A stretch of DNA of 64,000 bases, taken from positions 33,761,456 through 33,825,455 of the forward strand of contig CM043700.1 of NCBI GenBank assembly GCA_023935145.1. Reading direction: 5' to 3'. This DNA is from Bretschneidera sinensis. Lineage: Eukaryota > Streptophyta > Magnoliopsida > Brassicales > Akaniaceae. Positions 46,643 to 58,588 of the stretch are shown piece by piece (the first letter of the stretch is position 1; each line of letters starts with the position of its first letter). The notes beneath the pieces were generated by a model. The model ran no database searches and had not been told where the DNA came from. It saw only the letters and a program-made list of their open reading frames with translations. The position numbers and the translations under genes were made by a program.

Positions 46643-48535
46643 TGTAACGACCCATCTCGGGTTGGCCACCCCCGAGACAGTGTCATCACATTTTGAAAAT
46701 CCCAGCACGACACCTATATGCAACAATAAAAATAATACTAACCAATTTTTTTTACATCAATCATCAACCCTCAATAGGGGAGATACATCAATATGATATT
46801 GACTTAAACATTTTACACAACATAATATGCATGAATATTTACAAATAAATTTTTGTTTTATTTTCTCATTAGTCTAAGGATGTTGACACGTACGTAGCTT
46901 ACAGAAATTATTTCGTCTGACTCTCAACCCACCAGACTATTTTTCCTATCTGCTATCTAAAATCATTGTACAATGAGGGATGAGCTTCGTAAGCTCAGTG
47001 AATTAAATTTACTACAGGTGCTCAATTTGTATAAATGGTCTTTCAATATTAAATCATTTATATCTCATACAACTTGATACTATCATTATACTGTCACTAC
47101 ACATGTCATAAAATCCATTCTTTACCAATCTCTTTCTCGTATTTATTGGTTCACCTTAAGACCATCAATTATCTCATAATTACCTCGTAATGTGGTTCAC
47201 ATCATAAAGTCTACCATTTAGATGGTTCTTATCATGGCATACTTTTAGGTTTCTTTCTTACCATAACTGTCTCTCTGTGAGACTCATTCATCTATAAATA
47301 ATTTCATAATAACACACAACACATTAGCATTTCAATGATACAATCAATATTTAAAACAGATGCAATGCATGAATTATTATTAGGGAACGTCTTCCCATAT
47401 GTCGACATGTTTTTATTATCTTAGATCGGCTACCTTCCCGGTTCTTTTCTTTACAGCTTATCCCAGCTGTCACGGATTTATTTCTAGCATATACCGGCTG
47501 TCACGGTGTCCATTTTATTTCCAGCATATACCGGCTGTCACAATTTTCCAATTAGACCAGCCCCTTCCCGATTCTTTCGGTTCTTTTATTTAATGGATAT
47601 GTATATGAACAATGATATGAAGTATGCATATGAACAATAACATAAAATAAAAATAAAAAAAAACCAAACATGAATTCAAATATTTAAATTTAGCTATCTT
47701 GTCTTTCTTCAAATTATTATAAAAAATTCCACTAAATTTCTCTCATCATAAATAACATCAAATTATCCATCTTAGCTTGTCAAGATACACTAATTTTTAT
47801 CTCCTCATAATTCGTATCAAAACATCAACCATAGCTCATCAAGAATTTCACTTATTGCTTTTATTATTAAATCAACTTATTATTTCAAAAAAAATATTAT
47901 TTTCCCCTAATAATTTTCTACATGACCAAAATTCATTTCATACATATCAATCAAATTTTTATCTATCACCAAAGCATATGCTAATAATTTATTTAATATT
48001 ATCACTAGATAATTTCGTTTTTTATTTAGATTACTTAAAGTAAATCTAACTCACCATGTAGCACTTAAAGCTACTCGTGGATCACCTCCTTGCCTTTCCC
48101 GTTCCTCTCAGAAATTTTCCCCATAAACCCATTCAAAATTTTGCTCTTTTAACCTTTCAAGAAAACTAAACGAATTCGTAAGTAAGTAATATAACTTAAC
48201 TTTCATTTGCATATATATGTACAAGCATTTTTTTTTTTTGCTTCAGCAGCCCCCCCCCCCCCCCCCCCAATTTCACACTACCACGCAAATGTGAGACGTG
48301 GCTCACATGCACAAAGGCTGCCATGATTTTTTTTTAAAACTTCTTTTTCCTTTTCTTTTTACTATTTACATTTTTTTTTCTTTTTCTTTGTAACTATGCC
48401 CCCACGCGTCCATTTTTTTTTCAAAAGATTTATTTTATTCAATACTGAATCCTTCACGTAAATATGTTATTTTAATTTTCTATCATATTTATTAAATTAC
48501 TTCTTTACTCTTACTTTACGATTACGGGTATTACA
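46643..48535 (-). mobile_element. Solo LTR of a related Tekay family, inserted in Tat integrase
   Basis: Reads TGTAACGACCC...GGGTATTACA on the plus strand, the reverse complement of the Tekay LTR pattern. The TSD is CTAGG (46638-46642 and 48536-48540). It shares the CAGCCGG short-repeat module (about 47430-47585) but is clearly diverged from the intact Tekay LTRs. No internal sequence remains, so the parent was lost by LTR-LTR recombination. It holds a C19 run at 48250-48268. Confidence 0.92.
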
Positions 48536-48540
48536 CTAGG

Positions 48541-50480
48541 GCATGGAGAAATGTTCTTGATAGGTATTACACTTCTTGACCATCTCAACTGCGTCGTGAC
48601 TCATCTGCGGGTAATAGTAACCATGGTGAAGTATTTTGAAGGCTAATGCTCAGCCTCCAAGGTGATTGCCACATATCCCCAAGTGAACCTCTCTGAGAGT
48701 GTAGTTTGCATTAGTAGATCTTAGACATTTCAGATAAGAAGTAATGGATCATTTTTTGTACAGTTGTTCATAAATGATGGCGTACCGTGAAGCACGAAAG
48801 ATAATTTTCTTGGCCTCACTTTTTTTTTCATGAAGTGAACCATCTTTTAAGTACCGAAGAATTAGATCCATCCAAGTTTGTTCCTCAACAAGCAGCATAA
48901 CTGATACTTCATTAATGCTCTGAGTGGAGAGAGTTTCAAAGTAGACCTCTTGGATAAAATAAGTGTGCCTAGATAAGGCAAATCAAGCCAAGGCATTTGC
49001 TTTTGCATTTTCTGTCCACGATACTTGGGTTATCTAGAATCTCTTGAAGGTTATTGCGAGTTCACGGGTTTTTTCAAGATACCTTGCGATCTTTACACCC
49101 ATGGCCTCATATTCATTGGTTATCTAGTTCAGCACAAACTATGAGTCAATGTAGGCTTTTAAAACCTTGGCGGCTAATGTTTTGGCGAACTTCACTCCAG
49201 CGGGTAATGCCTCATAATCAGCCTTGTTATTCGAGGCCTTGAATCAGAACCTTAGGGTGTACTCGACCGTGAACCCTTCAGGGCTACTGAGGATGAGACA
49301 GCTCTATTATTGGTGCTGTTGGAGAACATGTCTACATACAATGTCCAGTTTGACATATGCTTGGCTTCTTTGGGCGTTTGTACTTCAATTGGGACGTCGA
49401 GGAAAGTTATTTATGCTATCAAGTTCTCTAGGGCTTGTACTTTGATAGCTGTCCGAGGTTTGTATCAGATATCAAATTCTCCAAGTTCGATGGACCATTT
49501 GACCAACCTTAAGAAGATGTCTGACTTATGGAGGACCTGTCATCTTGTAAGATTCGATTGATGTAGTAGATGGGTTTTTGAATCCCAATATCTTCTCGAA
49601 TCAAGACAAAGGCTACTACGTCGTGGCCTGCTGATTTATAGAGAAATGGCTCCTCCACCGTGATGGGTTTAGTCAAGAGTGGTGGTGAGCTCAAGTATTT
49701 CTTTAGTTCCTCAAACACTTTTTGATAGTCTTCATTCCAAGCGAAATCCTTAGCTTTTCTGATGACTTTAAAGAAAGGTAGACACCTTTCAGCAGACTTA
49801 GACATGAAATGGCTGAGTGTCGTTATTCGCTTAGTCAACCTTTGTACTTCTTTAATGTTCTGAGGATGGGTCATGTCCATGATCACTTTTATCTTATTAG
49901 GATTAGCCTTTATCCCCCGTTGTGTTACCATAAAAACTAGAAAATTTCTAACGGTGACTCCAAAGACACATTTGGTTGGGTTTAGCCTCATTTAGTGACG
50001 GTGGGGTATTCCCAAAGCTTCCTCTAGGTCAGACTCGTGATCCTTAGTGTTGATGCTCTTGACCAACATATCATCCATGTAGACCTCCATATTCTTCCTA
50101 ATCTGCTCATTGAAGATCTTGTTAACCAGCCTCTGATGGCCCCTGCATTATTGAATCCGAAAGGCATCACCTTATAGGGCCTCAGTCAGTGATAAAGGCG
50201 GTCTTGGGCCGGTCAAGCTCGTGCATCAAGAATTGATTATACCATGAGTATGCATCCATAAAACTAAGCAACTCGTGCCCGGGGGTGGCATCAACCAACT
50301 GGTTTATCCTTGGCAATGAGAAACTATCTTTTGGGTAGGCCTTATTTAGATATGTAAAATCGATGTAGATCATTCATTCACCATTGGCCTTCTTTATCAT
50401 TACCACGCTGGCGATGCACTATGGGTAATCGATTTCTTGAATGAAGTCAACCACTAGGAGCTTGTCTACCTCTTCATTTA
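48541..50480 (-). pseudogene. Tat reverse transcriptase, RNase H and integrase zinc-finger region
   Basis: Minus-strand order: Y-I-D-F-T-Y-L-N-K-A-Y-P-K-D-S-F (about 50360) and L-L-S-F-M-D-A-Y-S-W-Y-N-Q (about 50260) of RT; the catalytic Y-M-D-D at 50081-50070; L-N-P-T-K-C-V-F-G (about 49985); RNase H ending W-T-E-N-A-K-A-N-A-L-A near 49000 with a stop; and the integrase H-H-C-C-like part (Y-Y-Y-P-Q-M-S-H...C-N-T) at about 48640-48541. Frameshifts separate the blocks. The RT wording is typical of Tat/Retand elements. Confidence 0.85.
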
Positions 50481-51128
50481 TGGTGCTTTGAAGTACCGGA
50501 GAAAATGATCTCTTCTATTGGACTACTGGCCTGTGTTTTGGGTCCACGTTCAGTCGGTGGACAATAACCTCGGGATCAATCCAGAGCATGTCGGAGACCA
50601 ACCAGGTGAAAAGATCATGATTCCTTAGAACGAAAAAGATCCAGGATTCCTTAAGGTCTTCTGAGAGACCGAACCTGATATGTACGGTCTTCGAATCTCC
50701 CTCATTTAGAGGGATAGTGATGAGTTATTCCTCTGATTGACCTCACGGAGTTTTAAGTTCATCTTTTAGGTCTTAAATTTCCAAAGGAATTGCTTCAGCT
50801 TTTTTTTTATCCCCTGATAGAGTTTAAATAGTAGGACCAGGAGGCTTATTGGTTGCCCGAGACTTCCCTTTAACCCTCCTCGGTAGGGAACTTTATCTTT
50901 AAATGATATGTGGAAACCACTGTCCTCATTTATTAAGAGTTTGTCTTCTAAGGATCACGTTATATATGGATGTGTGTTTAACAACTAAAAACGTGGTTTA
51001 CACAGTGGTAAGTTACGGTGGTATTCCTGCAGTGAACAAGAAAACTATGCTTACTTCGGCAAAGATTGGTGTCCCCGATAAGCCATACAGAGGAGACAAC
51101 ACTAGCTTGAGTTGATCGTTCCTTAACT

Positions 51129-51353
51129 TCATCTGTTGGAAGGCATCATAAAAAAGATGTCTGTTGAGCTTTTTTTATCTACTAAGACCTGTTCGACATT
51201 ATAATTAGCGATGAAGGGGGAGATGACCATAGCATCATTGTGTGGCGAATGTATCCCTTTTAGGTCTTCATCTGTGAAGGATATTACATGGTCTGTCTTG
51301 ACCCGTTTATGAGTTCCACTAACCGATGCCACTGATTGGGTATAAGCTTTCAT
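51129..51353 (-). pseudogene. Tat aspartic protease region
   Basis: The minus frame contains I-S-F-T-D-E-D-L-K-G-I-H-S-P-H-N-D-A-M-V-I and V-E-Q-V-L-V-D-K-K-S-S-T-D-I-F-F. The usual active-site D-x-G-S-S has become D-K-K-S-S, so the protease would be dead. Confidence 0.78.
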
Positions 51354-51479
51354 TCTATAGGCAGACTATCCTCTTGTAACTAGCCTCTAAAAATGGTTTT
51401 GATAGTTCTAATAACTGCAGTGGTTGCCCTTGGTCACTCTAAGGGTGTCATTCTCCTTAGTTCAGTCTTCTAGGACTTA

Positions 51480-52932
51480 GCCTAGGGCTTCGTTCAAGTA
51501 CCCTCTTTGGATGAGGGATTTAATTTACTGTTTGAAAGCATGACACTTCTCATTGTCATAACCATGATCTCTATGGAAGCGGCACCATTTAACTCGATTT
51601 CCACTTGGATAGAATGGTTTTAGAGGACAACGGAGGAGATCTTGGTCTTGGATATCCAGAAGTATGTTTGTCTTTGAGGTATTCAGCGGGGTGAAGCTCT
51701 TAAGTTGGTGGTGGTTCTTACTTTTCCTTTCGGGCGATATTTCTTGGTTGAACCATCCTTTGATTCATTGGTGTCCCTTTTCCTTTTTTTAATCTCTCCC
51801 CCTCTCTTTAAAATACCTGATCATTCTCAACAATCATGTACTCCTCAATACGGGCAAGGATGTCATTCATGTCTCTAGAAGGGTGCTTGGTCAACTTGAA
51901 GCTGAAAGTTCCTGACTTGAGTATATTCTAGAAGGCTAAGGTCTGGATCACTGGGTCAAGATTCGAAAATTTTCAAGTAGTGGCATTAAAGCGTGAGATA
52001 TATTTGCGAAGTTTTTCTCCTTTGCATTGAATTATGCTAAAGAGATTCTAGGAGGTCTTTTGAGGTCCACTGTTGCTCAGGAAGTGGATTATAAAGGCAC
52101 GACTTAGTTCTTTAAAGAAGTTGATACTGCTGGGCTTTAGGTGGTTGTACCAAGTGTTACCTTCTCTAAGGTCAAAGGGAAGAACCTGCACATTACAACA
52201 TCAGGATGGTGGTGCAACATCATGGAGCTCTTGTAGTGCTGAAGGTGATCTACCGGCTCCATGGTACCATCGTATGCCTTCATGACCAGCATTCGAAAAT
52301 GCTGATGGAAAAGAGCTTCAAGGATCTCTTGAGTGAATGGCGGATTTTTATAGCTGAGCTCATCTAGAACGTTAGTGTTCCTTGATTTGAAGGCTTCATT
52401 TATCCTTTGGTCTATGTCCTCTAAACTTCTATCCAAGTCAGTGTGGTTTTTAGAAGTGGAGAAGCGCCGGTACCTAGCCCTGGGAGAAGGCCTAGAGGTG
52501 GAGTTATTTCGAGATTTGACGTTGACATGTGAGGAGGATTCAATTGTGGAGTGGCTACCAGTGGACTTGGTGCGATCAGGTTATGTCATCTGCCGGGAGC
52601 TTCGTTGTGAAAGAGACGGAGGCATAGGGTGACGAGCTTTTCCCCTTACCTCGGTGGCGAGAATCAGTGACAAGACAAGTAAGCTCCTGGAATTGTTCTT
52701 GGATTTAAGGGATAACGAGGTGCAAGGTGGGCAGAGCTTTTTGATTTTCCTAGGGCCTGGGTTCTACCGGATCATATTGAGGATCACACTTAGTTTTCTC
52801 ATCAGTTGGCTCACTATTATTTTTAGAGCCAGCATGTTCAGAGATAGCAAGGAGGTGTGGGTTGACCCGTTGATGGCGAATGGATACTCGTGTGGCAACC
52901 GAACTGGTTCCAGCAGAACTCTTGGGTGGCAT
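51480..52932 (-). pseudogene. Tat gag
   Basis: Starts M-P-P-K-S-S at 52932, 60 bp inside the 5' (right) LTR. A block at 52436-52137 contains P-V-D-H-L-Q-H-Y-K and M-C-R-F-F-P-L-T-L, the usual Tat gag landmarks, followed by S-R-A-F-I-I-H-F and I-S-R-F-N-A-T further on. Broken by several stops and shifts. Confidence 0.8.
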
Positions 52933-52991
52933 GGTAATATATAAGTTCTTAGTCCTTCAAAAATAAGAAGTCCCTCCTTCTAGCACTAATT

Positions 52992-53371
52992 TGTTGATGC
53001 CAAAAATTTGCTGAGAAACCGATCGGTCGAGAAATGATACATACATACACGAAACGAGAAAAACCTAAAAATCGTTGTAGGACCAGAAAATGGTGTGCTT
53101 CCAGGGGGGACTCTCCGATGCCTAAATTAGAATAGGGTTTTTTTTTTGAAAATATAGAGAACTAAATTGAATGGAGAGCTGTGTATATAGGAGTTGAATA
53201 TGCCTTTTGATTTGTGGGAGCCCCTTTTTATAGTGTGTTAGAGTAGAGTCCAAGCCCTTCGCCACATGTTGACAGTAGATTGGTTACTCTGTCTAAGTAA
53301 TGAAATTACTATTTTACTCTCGGAGATTGACACGTATCATTATGCTATTGGAGAGAGAATTTTTCCTTTCA
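52992..53371 (-). repeat. Tat 5' LTR (right copy)
   Basis: 380 bp, TG...CA in the minus orientation. About 130 bp shorter than the left copy because of one internal deletion near 53243. The sequence next to it on the minus side (GTGCTAGAAGGAGGG) is a candidate primer-binding site whose tRNA I cannot assign. Confidence 0.85.
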
Positions 53372-53379
53372 TTTATAAC

Positions 53380-55690
53380 ATTTATATTATTTATTGTGTT
53401 AATTACAAATCATATTATATGTGTTTACATGGTAAAACTCATAGAATAGAAATACTGAAAATAAGCACCATAATGAGATCATGCTAATTAAATGTATTTC
53501 CTTAAGCTTTATTCTTAAATGTTCCTATTCATAAGATCAATAATAAGGATATTAACGAATACAAATAGATTAGTACATACTATGTTTCTTCAAAGAGCTG
53601 AGGGTGATTGATCTCATAGTCACTAATTAATAAGACACTAAAACACATTATATAGGTGCTTGTTAGAGAACAGGTACACCGAACTGACTCGACTATATAA
53701 TTCCTAATGGGCATTTTACTAGCTGTTACTAGGAATTCTTACGTTGCAGGTGTACAAGTGATCCTTAAACTTGAGGCACCATAGATGCTTTGTGTATAGG
53801 CCATCATGCTTTGATGCTACTTAAATGTGATTTTAATCATGGGTTGCATAAACATAGTAATTGGGTATGACCACTTATGAATGGAAACATATAAATATAC
53901 AATAAATGATCCATCACTCTCAGTAAAAGGGGAGAATGTTTTATGTGATCTGTTTAAGTCATAATTTGGTAATTCCTTGGCCAATGTGGACTGAAAATTA
54001 TGAAAGAGTTTCTAATTTCACCATTTAAGTTTTGGACTTGAGATCGAGATATATGTGATTAAATAATTAAGGTTTGACAGTAATTTCATACATTAGGTTT
54101 AATAATGGACATTGCATGATGGAATGATTGAATTATACGGTAACTGATAACGGAAATATTCACATTAAATTCATATTTCCTAGGTAGTTATGACATATTG
54201 CTAGGTGCCAATCATGAATTGTAGAATCCTTTAAGAAATAATTGTAATTAATTTTTAATTAAAAAGAGTTTTAATTAAAATTAAAATTAAAGTGAGTTGT
54301 AATTAATTGGATGGGATTCAAATTGTTATGTAAAAGTGATGACCTACTAGCAACGCGATATAAATCTAAAAAGTCACACACAATAAGACAATTGTAAGGG
54401 AAAAAAAAACTACATGGTCAATAAAGAGAATTACAAGAGTTTAATTAAATCAAAGGTTTAATTGGAGTTCCATAAATTCCAAAGCTTTTAGGAGAAAAGA
54501 TACATATAAAGACTTCTACTTGATAGAACTCCTGAAGAAATTTTTGGAGTTTTAAAATTAAATTTTAAACTTCTCTATAGCAAAACTGAAAACGCTAGAG
54601 ATAACATTCATAGATTTCAATCAATCCTAGTTCTCCTCCACATGTGCTGTTCGACATCATTTTGAAGGAGATACTTGTTTTTGGTTGCTCGTGTGGATAC
54701 GTTTAAAGGTTGGACACTTGAGCAGCTCATGAACTCGTCTCCAAAGTTTCAACCCGAATTCATTGAGGTGTAAACCCTAAACCTTGTATTGAGATTATTC
54801 ATCTTGTTCTAATAGATCCATAGAGAGTATTCTTGGCTTTTAAGTTTATCGGCATGAAAAATTTTAAATTTTCGTTACGTTTCTATGTCGGTAAACTCAC
54901 AGAGTAGACCGATAAACAATTAAAATATTAATTAATTAGTGATTTGATTTGATTATTTTTTTTTGTAAATTTTAAAAATAAATATCAATTTAAAGCACCA
55001 AATAAAATTAGCCCAATACCCAATCAAGAAGAATGTGTACTTACTGCCAAATCCCTTCTATTTGTTTTGCTGCAAGCCTCCAAATGACTTTTAATAAGAA
55101 TTATGATAATAGCAATTTTAATTGTATTTCCCGTCATTTTTATTACTGTAGTTCTTTCGGAGGAGCGGTCAAACATAGTTGGAATTTTTTGTCGGGGTGG
55201 AGGGACCAACCTGTAAAGTTTGTTTTAAGAAGCCAATTCAATTATAAGTACATTTCTAAAGGAAAATGTAATTTACTTTATGTGATAAAACTATATTTTT
55301 TAATAAAATTTATATTTTTTATGATGAAATACATAATTTTTGTGTTTTTTTTATTTTTTATCACAAAAAAAAATATAAACTCAAGCTCACGAGTGTCTTT
55401 TATCTCCTCCAACTAGATTTGTCTTTTTTTTCTTCTACCATTAACCTCTCTTTTCTCCATTCACTGCCTAATTGGATATATTGCCTGCATATCCCCCTGT
55501 CCCTGCCTTACGATGGGAATAACAGTTGGGTTTTGCATAATGGAATTTAACTCCAAAGAGAGAAAAGAATTAAAACTAAGCACTTTCCAGATTCTTTTTC
55601 CTTTTATTGGAATCTATTAGGAGGGAAATCAAATACACATTATTTTGGTGAGGAAAGGTAAATAAAAATCAAAAGCAGGCAGCAACTTAT
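53380..55690. other. Intergenic, repeat-like, not identified
   Basis: No gene is supported. The stretch at 53680-54960 has the feel of a non-coding retroelement ('gaacaggtacacc', 'gtgatccttaaacttgagg') but I found no paired LTRs or target duplication. The ORF at 55033-55416 has no recognisable similarity. Confidence 0.4.
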
Positions 55691-57594
55691 TCAGAAGCAT
55701 TTCATGTGCACAATAGAAGAGCCAGTTTCCATGTATTCTTCTTTTGTAATCCACATCTGCAACAATACCCATCAACAACAGTTAATCATCAAACATCTGG
55801 CCTAAAGTTCCGCAGAAATTTTATGTAATCATAAATGATTAAATATATCAAAAGAAATAACAAAAAATATATGCAGTCACTAATGTTATTCTATACCAGA
55901 AGTAGGCACAAAATAAGCATATAGGTCCATGAAAAGACAACACCGTGCCATGCGCAAGCTTTGAAGCAGGAACTCCTGCTTTCATTTGGAAGAATATAGA
56001 AATACCAACAGAAGCCTCCTATATTCTATATTCTTTGTGTTAAGAATAGCTCAACAAATAAAGAAAATAGACACAAATTTACATGGTTAAAAGATAAAAC
56101 TAATAATGGGAAAAGTTTCACTAAAATACTCTAACAAACTAAATAGGATTAAAAATACAAAACCCTATACAAACACTTGCGCAGGACTTCCACTCCGCAC
56201 CGTTAGGCTCACTAATCGAACACACATAAACCGTGAGCCTAAATAGTAAGCCTCTAATGGGCTTTTTCTATCACAACGCTCTATAAAAACCCATTTGATA
56301 TTGGATTAGGCTTAAAAATTTTAAGTTTTAATTAACATTGATCGAAGAAGAAGTAAAGTACCAGTTCAAAAGAGCTTAGAGAAGCCAAAATGGAGCCACC
56401 AATCCAGACACTATACTTCCTTTCTGCTGGTGCCAGCACTCTCACCCTCACTCCAGGAGGTGCCAGTGATCTCACCTCCTTAGACAACCTATCAGCCAGA
56501 CCTGGTATTACCGTGGTGCCCCCGCTAAGCACCAAATTCCCAAACATCTCCCTCCTGATGTCCATATCACTCCTTCTGATCGACCTCACAACAATCTCAT
56601 GGATACCCCCCGAGTCCAACCCCACTCTGCCTGGATCAAACAGAACTTCCGGGCACTTGAAACGTGCGGCTCCAATATTAATGACTTGCCCATCTGGCAA
56701 TTCATAAGACCTCTCTAGCTCTGAGCTCTCTCTTGATGTAGCAAGTTCCTTGTGAAAATCCACTGCCACATATGAAAGTCTCTTTTATGTCTCTAACAAT
56801 TTCTCTTTCTGCTGATGTGGTGAACACATAACCCTCTTCGGTTAGGATCTTGGTGAGGTAATCTGTGAGGTCCTTGCCTGCTAAATCAAGCCGATGAATG
56901 GCATGTGGGAGTGCACAACCTTCATAGATGGGGACTACATGTGTAACACCTTCTCCAGAATCCATCACAACTCCTGCATATTTATATTCAATCAATTATT
57001 TCAAAGTTCATATTCAAAAGCATTCCTATAAATTGCTATCAGTATAATTATCATTGTACCTGTAGTTCGACCACTGGCATAGAGGGAGAGCACAGATTGA
57101 ATAGCTATGTAGGAAGCTGGTGCTTCGAATGCTTCAAACATGATTTCAACCATTTTTTCTCTGTTAGTTTTGGGATTTAATGGAGCCTCAGTTAAGAGAA
57201 CAGGGTGTTCTTCTATGGTGACCCTGAGCTCCTTATTAAAAGTATGTTCCCAGAGTCTCTCCATTGCTTCCCAATCTCTCACTATCCCATGATGAATTGG
57301 ATAACTTAATCTGAGGATTCCACGTCTTGCTTGTGCTTCATCTCCGAAGTACATATCCTTCTGTCCAATACTGATCATACCATGTCTGTTTCGAGGGCGG
57401 CCTATCATGCTAGGGAAAACCACACGTGGAGCATCATCACCAGCAAAACCAGCCTGCATCAAGGAATGAATTTATTTACACATGTATAGCACATATTCTA
57501 TCGTTTTGCTGAGGGAATGATATGATGTATTACTAACCTTGACTGAGCCTGATCCGTTGTCACAGATGATTGGGCGACTTTCGAAAAAATTCAT
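55691..57594 (-). pseudogene. Divergent actin gene with a 2-nt frameshift
   Basis: Actin forms cytoskeletal filaments. Exons in transcript order: 57594-57538, 57453-57060, 56973-56362 and 55756-55691. Introns fall at the three classical plant actin positions (after codons about 19, 150 and 355). Landmarks: [62 protein letters not shown] and the terminal H-M-K-C-F. Length would be 376 aa. In exon 3 near 56782 the sequence after D-I-K-E has lost two bases, shifting the frame. Many substitutions at usually invariant sites suggest an actin-9-like diverged copy. Pseudogene, unless the two bases are a sequence error. Confidence 0.85.
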
Positions 57595-58588
57595 GGTTGT
57601 GTCAATCCTGAGAAGAGGATTGAGACTCAAAGAGGCAGGTTGATGGATACTATAGCTGATGTAATATACCAAAAGAAAAAGGGAATTAGAAAAGGTGGGG
57701 AATAATGTGGAAGTTTTATCTTAGTCATGAATCTTAGAATGACTTGCTTTCGGTTACAATTCAATGGATGTTATTGCATATCTTAAAAAGAACTGAAAGG
57801 GGATTTGTGTGCCGTTTGCCCAACCATGAGGAATCATATGTGCCATTTCCTGTCACCTTAACAGACGATGGATTGTGCATCTGGAATACATGACAGGAAA
57901 AGGTTGCTTATAGTATTATTTTATCGGCCAACAACCAAAGTATATACCATGCTTTTGTTACCAATTGAATAAACATATGAAATCTACAAATGATTTTCTA
58001 TTAAATCATGCTGAAATACTTAGCTACAATTCAATTATTTGGAAAAGCTGATTGTCGTCCACATCGAGAATACTTAATGATTTTTTTTAAGGCAGTGCCA
58101 TTGTATCAAAACGAGCCAGCTTAATGAACAGTGCACAATTCACATCACTACCCAGGCCTCAGGCCTCAGCCAGGTCTTCTTAACACAATAAACATATGAA
58201 TCCAGTGTTTACTGTTATCAACTATGCTCCCCATTCACATCATACACTCATCAACAGTCAACAAAATTCCCTTCATAATGATAATTGCATGAACATTGAT
58301 CAGGCATTCCTGTCTCTGCAAGCTAAATTATTATTATTTGCCAAAAAGGATGAATGTACCATTCTTGTTCAAAATGTAATCTCATTTAGCTTAATGCCAA
58401 CAAAATACTGACTACAGAAACATGGAAAATTATTTGAAGTACCACTAAACTACTAAACATAAATACATCTCCACCCAATATCAATCCCTAGTCAGAGACA
58501 ATAATGCTGAGAAGACAAATAGTGGGACTCCTATCAGCTGACCAGAGGACTGATGCTGCTCATTTTAAATCATCCAGCCTAATAGCCT
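57595..58588. other. Between actin copy and COQ9; nothing recognised
   Basis: Contains the actin 5' flank (the leader frame could extend upstream to 57672) and the COQ9 3' flank. No gene or bounded repeat. Confidence 0.5.

Larger units (their letters stand above)
32552..53371 (-). mobile_element. Tat-lineage Ty3/gypsy retrotransposon, old, with two later insertions
   Basis: LTRs with TG...CA ends lie at 32552-32913 plus 41807-41954 (left, split) and 52992-53371 (right). On the minus strand the order is gag, protease, RT, RNase H, integrase, then an extended 3' region with an antisense ORF and tandem repeats before the left (3') LTR. This layout fits the Tat lineage. Direct repeats TTTATAAC flank the ends (32544-32551; 53372-53379), 8 bp rather than the usual 5. 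The right LTR lacks about 130 bp present in the left, and every coding domain is broken. Without the Tekay element and solo LTR it would be about 10 kb. Confidence 0.88.

Noticed and set aside
49054..49561. Plus-strand ORFs in the Tat pol region
   Set aside because: Shadows of minus-strand RNase H. The minus translation shows the RNase H end motif N-A-K-A-N-A-L-A.
55033..55416. ORF of 127 codons upstream of the actin copy
   Set aside because: No similarity recognised, late part is Phe/Ile-rich from T runs, and no splice or promoter context.
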